From contig JAMOUL010000255.1 in the NCBI GenBank assembly GCA_027062035.1, forward strand, positions 1 to 17,790: DNA of 17,790 bases, given 5' to 3'. The number at the start of each line of letters is the position of its first letter. The stretch's first letter is position 1. The stretch comes from Candidatus Aminicenantota bacterium. GTDB lineage: Bacteria; Acidobacteriota; Aminicenantia; S016-38. Position numbers and translations under genes: made by a program. Under the pieces are notes generated by a model that saw nothing but the letters and a program-made list of their open reading frames with translations, searched no databases and was not told the origin of the DNA. Shown here one piece after another: positions 13,928-17,790 of the stretch.

Positions 13928-14547
13928 TTTATATTCTTCTCGGTCTTCCTGGAGCTGGAAAGGGAACCCAGGGGGAATTGCTTTCCAGAAAACTTGGGAT
14001 TCCAAAGATTTCCACTGGCGATATCCTCAGGGAGGCTGTGAAGAAAGGAACCCCTTTAGGCCTTAAGGCAAAGGAGGCTATGGACAGGGGAGAACTTGTT
14101 AGCGATGATATTGTTATTGGCATTGTGAAAGAAAAACTTCAGTCAGACGATTGCTCAAGGGGTTGTATTCTGGATGGTTTTCCCAGGAATATTCCCCAGG
14201 CTGAAGAGCTGGACAGGATAGATGGCAATGTTTTTGCGATTTATATAAATGTTCCTGAGGAGGAGGTTATTAAGAGATTATGCGCCAGGAGGGTATGTCC
14301 TTCATGTGGTGCCCTTTATAACCTCATTACAAATCCTCCCAGGGACGATGAAAAATGCGATAGATGTGGTACACCTCTGATACAAAGGGATGATGACAAG
14401 GAAGAAGTTATAAGGGAAAGGATAAGGGTGTACAGGGAAAAGACGGAGCCGATTATTAATTACTACAGGGAAAGGGGAAAACTGGTTGAGGTGGATGGTC
14501 ACGGCTCCATTAATGAGGTGTTTTCAAGGCTGGAGGCAGCACTTTGA
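13924..14547 (+). CDS. adk: Adenylate kinase (zinc-lid form)
   Basis: Adk interconverts ATP + AMP and two ADP. The 207-residue protein has the P-loop GLPGAGKGT (7-15), the AMP-binding STGDILR (30-36), and DGFPRN (84-89). The LID domain contains C125-x2-C128 and C145-x2-C148 (RRVCPSCGALY...KCDRCGTPL), the zinc-stabilised form known from Gram-positives and many thermophiles. Arg-rich motif REKTEPIINYY follows. It overlaps secY and map by 4 nt each, an arrangement (secY-adk-map-infA) found widely in bacteria. Confidence 0.98.
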   Translation: MIYILLGLPGAGKGTQGELLSRKLGIPKISTGDILREAVKKGTPLGLKAKEAMDRGELVSDDIVIGIVKEKLQSDDCSRGCILDGFPRNIPQAEELDRIDGNVFAIYINVPEEEVIKRLCARRVCPSCGALYNLITNPPRDDEKCDRCGTPLIQRDDDKEEVIRERIRVYREKTEPIINYYRERGKLVEVDGHGSINEVFSRLEAAL

Positions 14548-15314
14548 TCATAATTAAGAGCGAGGATGAGATAGAGAAGATGAGAGAGGCAGGAAGGATA
14601 ACAGCACTGATTTTGCAGGAAGTTGCCAGGATGGTTAAGCCTGGTGTACCTACTTCCAGGCTTAACGAGTATGCGGAACGCAGGACCAGAGAACTTGGTG
14701 CAATTCCTGCCTTTAAGAACTATCCTCATCCTTCAGGGCTTATACGCTATCCTGCATCTATCTGTGTTTCGATAAATGAAGAGGTAGTACATGGGATACC
14801 CTCCAGAAACAAGGTTATACGGGAAGGGGATCTTGTGAGTCTGGACTTTGGGGTGATAAAGGATGGCTATTATGGAGATTCGGCTCTTACTGTGGGAGTG
14901 GAACCCCTGGATGACCGAAGGAGAGAGTTGTTGAATGTAACGAAAGAGGCGCTTTACAGGGGTATAGAAGCTGCGAAACCGGGAGCCAGACTTTCGGATA
15001 TTTCCAATGCTGTTCAAACCTACGTAGAATCCCATGGCTTTGGTATCGTAAGAGATTTTACCGGACACGGCATAGGGTCTTCTCTACATGAGGAGCCCCA
15101 GATTCCCAATTTCGGCCCCAAGGGAAGAGGTCCTGTGCTCAGGGAGAGGATGACCTTTGCGATAGAACCCATGGTTGCCATGGGGGACTGGAGGGTTATG
15201 GTAAAATCTGATGGCTGGACGGCTGTAACTGTGGATGGCCTTCCCTCAGCACATTTTGAGCATACGATTGTGGTTAGAGAGGGGGAGGCAGAAATACTTA
15301 CGAAGGTGGAATGA
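14544..15314 (+). CDS. map: Methionine aminopeptidase, type I
   Basis: Removes the initiator methionine from nascent proteins. The 256-residue protein keeps all five metal ligands: D101 and D112 (SLDFGVIKDGYYGDSA), H175 (GHGIG), E208 (FAIEPMV) and E239 (FEHTIVV), plus substrate-binding H83 (EEVVHGIP). The start is TTG 14544, in a TTGA overlap with the adk stop and behind GGAGG; it gives the family's MIIIKSxxEIEKMREAGRI beginning, which the next in-frame ATG (14580) would lose. It overlaps infA by 4 nt. Confidence 0.97.
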   Translation: MIIIKSEDEIEKMREAGRITALILQEVARMVKPGVPTSRLNEYAERRTRELGAIPAFKNYPHPSGLIRYPASICVSINEEVVHGIPSRNKVIREGDLVSLDFGVIKDGYYGDSALTVGVEPLDDRRRELLNVTKEALYRGIEAAKPGARLSDISNAVQTYVESHGFGIVRDFTGHGIGSSLHEEPQIPNFGPKGRGPVLRERMTFAIEPMVAMGDWRVMVKSDGWTAVTVDGLPSAHFEHTIVVREGEAEILTKVE

Positions 15315-15538
15315 TGGGAAGATCCGACGATTTTATTCAATTGAAGGGAACGATAACAGAAGCGCTTCCCAATGCTACCTTCAGGGTGAAACTGGAAACA
15401 GGGCATCTTATTCTTGCCCATGTTTCAGGAAGGATGAGAAAGAATTTTATAAGGCTTCTTCCAGGAGATAAAGTCCTGGTTGAAATATCTAAATATGACC
15501 CAAAAAAGGGTAGAATAATATATAGATTTAGCAGGTGA
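15311..15538 (+). CDS. infA: Translation initiation factor IF-1
   Basis: IF1 occupies the 30S A site during initiation. The 75-residue OB-fold protein has IQLKGTITEALPNATFRVKLETGH, ILAHVSGRMRKNFIRLLPGDKVLVEISKYDPKKGRIIYRF, matching the family over its length. Two ATG codons are adjacent (15311 and 15314); AAGG at 15303-15306 is better spaced for 15314, so the first residue is uncertain by one. The first ATG overlaps the map stop (ATGA). Confidence 0.97.
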   Translation: MMGRSDDFIQLKGTITEALPNATFRVKLETGHLILAHVSGRMRKNFIRLLPGDKVLVEISKYDPKKGRIIYRFSR

Positions 15539-15548
15539 GGTGAGAAAA

Positions 15549-15662
15549 ATGAAGGTAAGATCTTCAGTAAAAAAAATATGCAAGGATTGCAAGATAATAA
15601 GAAGAAAGGGTGTAGTTATGGTAATATGTAAAAATCCTAAACACAAACAGAGACAGGGATAG
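15549..15662 (+). CDS. rpmJ: 50S ribosomal protein L36 (zinc form)
   Basis: A 37-residue protein, MKVRSSVKKICKDCKIIRRK followed by a C-terminal half with MVICKNPKHKQRQG. It is the typical L36 with the zinc ligands C11, C14, C27 and H32, so it is the zinc-binding form. It fills the gap between infA and rpsM, its usual place. The infA stop TGA is part of its TGAGGTGA ribosome binding site, and its own TAG stop begins the TAGGAGG for rpsM. Confidence 0.97.
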   Translation: MKVRSSVKKICKDCKIIRRKGVVMVICKNPKHKQRQG

Positions 15663-15671
15663 GAGGTAGAA

Positions 15672-16043
15672 ATGCCAAGAATTGCAGGTGTTAATATACC
15701 TGATAACAAGAGAATTTTTGTTTCGCTCACTTATATTTATGGAATAGGTCGGTCCAAGTCCCTGAGCATTTTGAAAAGGGCTGAAGTCGATCCTATGAAG
15801 AAAGCCAATGAGCTCACACCGGAGGAACTTTCAAGGATAAGGAAGATAATCGAAAACGAAGAAAAGGTGGAAGGTGAACTCCGTAAGGAAATTTCCATGA
15901 ACATAAAGAGACTTATAGAAATTGGTTCTTACAGAGGATTAAGACATAAAGCGGGTCTTCCTGTCAGGGGGCAGCGTACCCATTCCAATGCAAGAACAAG
16001 GAAGGGTCCCAGAGGAAACATGTTAAAGAGAAGGAAGAAATAG
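15672..16043 (+). CDS. rpsM: 30S ribosomal protein S13
   Basis: S13 lies in the 30S head, contacts P-site tRNA and forms intersubunit bridges. The 123-residue protein has MPRIAGVNIPDNKRIFVSLTYIYGIGRS, the helix-two-turn-helix region, IGSYRGLRHKAGLPVRGQRT and the basic tail NARTRKGPRGNMLKRRKK that reaches toward tRNA. Start follows TAGGAGG with the rpmJ stop. Confidence 0.98.
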   Translation: MPRIAGVNIPDNKRIFVSLTYIYGIGRSKSLSILKRAEVDPMKKANELTPEELSRIRKIIENEEKVEGELRKEISMNIKRLIEIGSYRGLRHKAGLPVRGQRTHSNARTRKGPRGNMLKRRKK

Positions 16044-16054
16044 GAGGATAAACC

Positions 16055-16447
16055 ATGGCAAAGAGGAGAAGAGTAAGAAAGAAGAGAAAAGAGAAAAAAG
16101 TTGTTCCCCATGGCATTGCTCACATTCAGTCCACCTTTAACAATACAATAATTACCATTACTGATCCTGATGGTAATGTTATATGCTGGGCGAGTGGTGG
16201 AAAGATAGGCATTAAAGGAACCAGAAAGGGAACACCCTATGCCGCACAGCTTGCGGCAAAGCAGGCAGCCCAGGAAGCCATGCAGATGGGGATGAGAAGT
16301 ATTGATATAAGGGTCAAGGGGCCTGGTCCTGGAAGGGAGGCCGCTATAAGGACCCTTCACCAGATGGGACTTCAGATCAAATCCATAAAGGATGTTACTC
16401 CGATACCCCATAACGGTTGCAGGCCAAGAAGGCCAAGAAGAGTGTAG
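16055..16447 (+). CDS. rpsK: 30S ribosomal protein S11
   Basis: S11 forms part of the platform at the mRNA exit (E) site. The 130-residue protein has a lysine/arginine-rich start, then GIAHIQSTFNNTIITITDPDGN, KGTPYAAQLAAKQAAQEA, VKGPGPGREAAIRTL and the C-terminal PHNGCRPRRPRRV. The Asn120-Gly121 pair corresponds to the site that becomes isoaspartate in E. coli S11. Start follows TAGGAGG with the rpsM stop. Confidence 0.98.
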   Translation: MAKRRRVRKKRKEKKVVPHGIAHIQSTFNNTIITITDPDGNVICWASGGKIGIKGTRKGTPYAAQLAAKQAAQEAMQMGMRSIDIRVKGPGPGREAAIRTLHQMGLQIKSIKDVTPIPHNGCRPRRPRRV

Positions 16448-16457
16448 GAGGTAAGAG

Positions 16458-17090
16458 ATGGCAAGATATACTGGACCAGTTTGCAGACTTTGCAGAGCTG
16501 AAAGAACGAAGCTGTTTTTAAAGGGAGCAAAATGTTTAACCGATAAATGTCCGATGGAGAAAAGGCATTATCCTCCCGGGATGCACGGTGGAAAGAGACA
16601 GAGGAAAATGAGTCCTTACGCCATGCAGCTCAGGGAAAAACAGAAGGTTAAAAGGTTTTATGGAGTTCTTGAAGCCCAGTTCAGGAAGTACTTTGAAGAG
16701 GCAGAAAGAATGAAGGGAAAGACAGGTGACAATCTTCTTATCCTTCTTGAGAGAAGACTGGATAATGTTATTTACAGGCTCGGGTTCGCATATTCCCGCA
16801 GGCATGCACGTCAGCTGGTAAACCATGGGCATTTTCAGGTGAACGGAAGAAACGTGGATATCCCTTCCTATCTTGTCAGGGAGGGTGATGTTATTAGCTT
16901 TAAGGAAAGGTCCAAAAACAATGAAAACATAAAGGCAATGATAGAGGACCTTAAAACAAAGGCCCAGACTCCCAGCTGGCTTGAGACCGATTGGGAGAAC
17001 CTGCAGGGCAGGGTTATTGCACTTCCTACCAGGGAAGATGTAAGCCTGCCTGTAGAGGAGCACCTGATAGTGGAGCTTTACTCCAAGTAA
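16458..17090 (+). CDS. rpsD: 30S ribosomal protein S4 (zinc form)
   Basis: S4 is a primary 16S rRNA binder, part of the mRNA entry channel, and represses the alpha operon in E. coli. The 210-residue protein has an N-terminal zinc site C9, C12, C26, C31 (PVCRLC...KCLTDKC), as in Thermus S4, then the S4 RNA-binding domain (LERRLDNVIYRLGFAYSRRHARQLVNHGHFQVNGRNVDIPSY) and a C-terminal VEEHLIVELYSK. Start follows TAGGAGG with the rpsK stop. Its TAA stop is part of the unusually long ribosome binding site of rpoA. Confidence 0.98.
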   Translation: MARYTGPVCRLCRAERTKLFLKGAKCLTDKCPMEKRHYPPGMHGGKRQRKMSPYAMQLREKQKVKRFYGVLEAQFRKYFEEAERMKGKTGDNLLILLERRLDNVIYRLGFAYSRRHARQLVNHGHFQVNGRNVDIPSYLVREGDVISFKERSKNNENIKAMIEDLKTKAQTPSWLETDWENLQGRVIALPTREDVSLPVEEHLIVELYSK

Positions 17091-17100
17091 GGAGGTGATT
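17088..17100 (+). promoter_or_regulatory. Extended Shine-Dalgarno sequence of rpoA
   Basis: TAAGGAGGTGATT lies directly before ATG 17101. Twelve consecutive bases are complementary to the conserved bacterial 16S rRNA 3' end (GAUCACCUCCUUA). GGAGG is 5 nt from the start codon, an optimal distance. The first three bases are the rpsD stop codon. Most ribosome binding sites in this window pair over only 5-8 nt. Confidence 0.85.
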
Positions 17101-17790
17101 ATGATATTCGCTCTGGAGTTTCACAGACCGAGATTCGTTGAGATAGAGGAGATGACCGATACATATGGTCGCTTCTCAGCTCAACCATTTGAAAAGGGTT
17201 TTGCCACCACCATGGGTAATTCCCTGAGAAGAGTACTTCTTTCTTCTATAGAAGGGGCCGCTATAACCGCTGTAAAGATCGAGGGTGCTCCCCACGAATT
17301 TGCCTCTTTGCCGGGGGTAAAGGAGGATGTCCTTGATATAATTCTAAACCTCAGGTCGATTCCCATCGTTCTTAAGGTTCCCTATGAGAAGGTGATGAGA
17401 ATTAAGGCAAAGGGCCCTGGAGAGGTATATTCAAAGGATATAGAGCATGATGGGGATATTGAGATTAAGGATCCTAACATTCTCATAGCCACTCTGGATA
17501 ACAATGGCGAGCTGGAAATGGAAATGAGGGTGAAAAATGGTAGAGGATACGTCCCAGCAGCTGACAACTATGATCCTGATCTTCCAGTGGGTTATATTCC
17601 CGTAGATTCTGCCCATTCTCCGGTGAAGAAGGTTAACTTCACCGTGGAATCAGCAAGGGTTGGGAGAAAAACCGATTATGAAAAGCTGATTCTTGAAATA
17701 TGGACAAATGGAGCGGTTACCCCTGATCAGGCGTTGATAAGATCAGCCCAGATCATGCAGGAACATCTTTCCATCTTCTTCGGAGTCGCA
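17101..17790 (+). CDS. rpoA: DNA-directed RNA polymerase subunit alpha (3' end outside window)
   Basis: Alpha dimerises to nucleate RNA polymerase assembly; its C-terminal domain binds UP elements and activators. The 230 codons visible cover the N-terminal domain: FEKGFATTMGNSLRRVLLSSIEGAAITAVKIEG (dimerisation helix), HEFASLPGVKEDVLDIILNL, then the insert domain and VNFTVESARVGRKTDYEKLILEIWTNGAVTPDQAL. The frame is open to the window end, so the linker and C-terminal domain, and any rplQ after it, are not visible. It starts 10 nt after rpsD. Confidence 0.97.
   Translation, partial: MIFALEFHRPRFVEIEEMTDTYGRFSAQPFEKGFATTMGNSLRRVLLSSIEGAAITAVKIEGAPHEFASLPGVKEDVLDIILNLRSIPIVLKVPYEKVMRIKAKGPGEVYSKDIEHDGDIEIKDPNILIATLDNNGELEMEMRVKNGRGYVPAADNYDPDLPVGYIPVDSAHSPVKKVNFTVESARVGRKTDYEKLILEIWTNGAVTPDQALIRSAQIMQEHLSIFFGVA

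Noticed and set aside
1..17790. CRISPR arrays, insertion sequences, prophage or defence islands.
   Set aside because: No repeat arrays, transposase or phage genes were seen. The window is a conserved translation locus with intact genes throughout.

Overview
This window is a housekeeping segment of a diderm bacterial chromosome with every gene on the + strand. The lptB gene (lipopolysaccharide export ATPase) implies an outer membrane. Codon use favours AGA/AGG for arginine, ATA for isoleucine and GGA for glycine, and the coding strand is purine-rich; that resembles many thermophiles and anaerobes but does not fix a phylum. I could not assign a taxon from the sequence alone.

Layout. Positions 2-463 hold the 3' end of a sulfatase / alkaline-phosphatase-superfamily gene. 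It overlaps lptB (453-1157), which overlaps a PflX-like radical SAM gene (1111-2070). A well-formed sigma70-type promoter (2101-2129) then precedes four tRNA genes: Thr(UGU), Tyr(GUA), Gly(UCC) and Thr(GGU). They run straight into tuf (EF-Tu). This is the same tRNA set and order as the thrU-tyrU-glyT-thrT-tufB unit of E. coli.

From tuf to the right edge the window is one extremely compact run of 31 genes: tuf, the S10 block (rpsJ, rplC, rplD, rplW, rplB, rpsS, rplV, rpsC, rplP, rpmC, rpsQ), the spc block (rplN, rplX, rplE, rpsZ, rpsH, rplF, rplR, rpsE, rpmD, rplO, secY), then adk, map, infA, rpmJ, and the alpha block (rpsM, rpsK, rpsD and the 5' two-thirds of rpoA, cut by the window end). No gap between these genes is longer than 11 nt and many genes overlap. 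The whole unit may therefore be read from the promoter ahead of the tRNAs, and there is no room for the long mRNA leaders used for ribosomal-protein autoregulation in E. coli.

The genes jointly supply translation elongation (EF-Tu, tRNAs), both ribosomal subunits, initiation (IF1), nascent-chain processing (methionine aminopeptidase), secretion (SecY), nucleotide balance (adenylate kinase) and transcription (RNA polymerase alpha). All proteins look intact.

I found no undescribed system. The points most worth a second look are the tufB-type tRNA cluster joined to the S10 operon, stop codons built into Shine-Dalgarno sequences at about 12 junctions, atypical residues in the L22 tunnel hairpin and the S3 KH loop, an lptB that lacks the usual C-terminal tail, and distinctive codon use in tuf.
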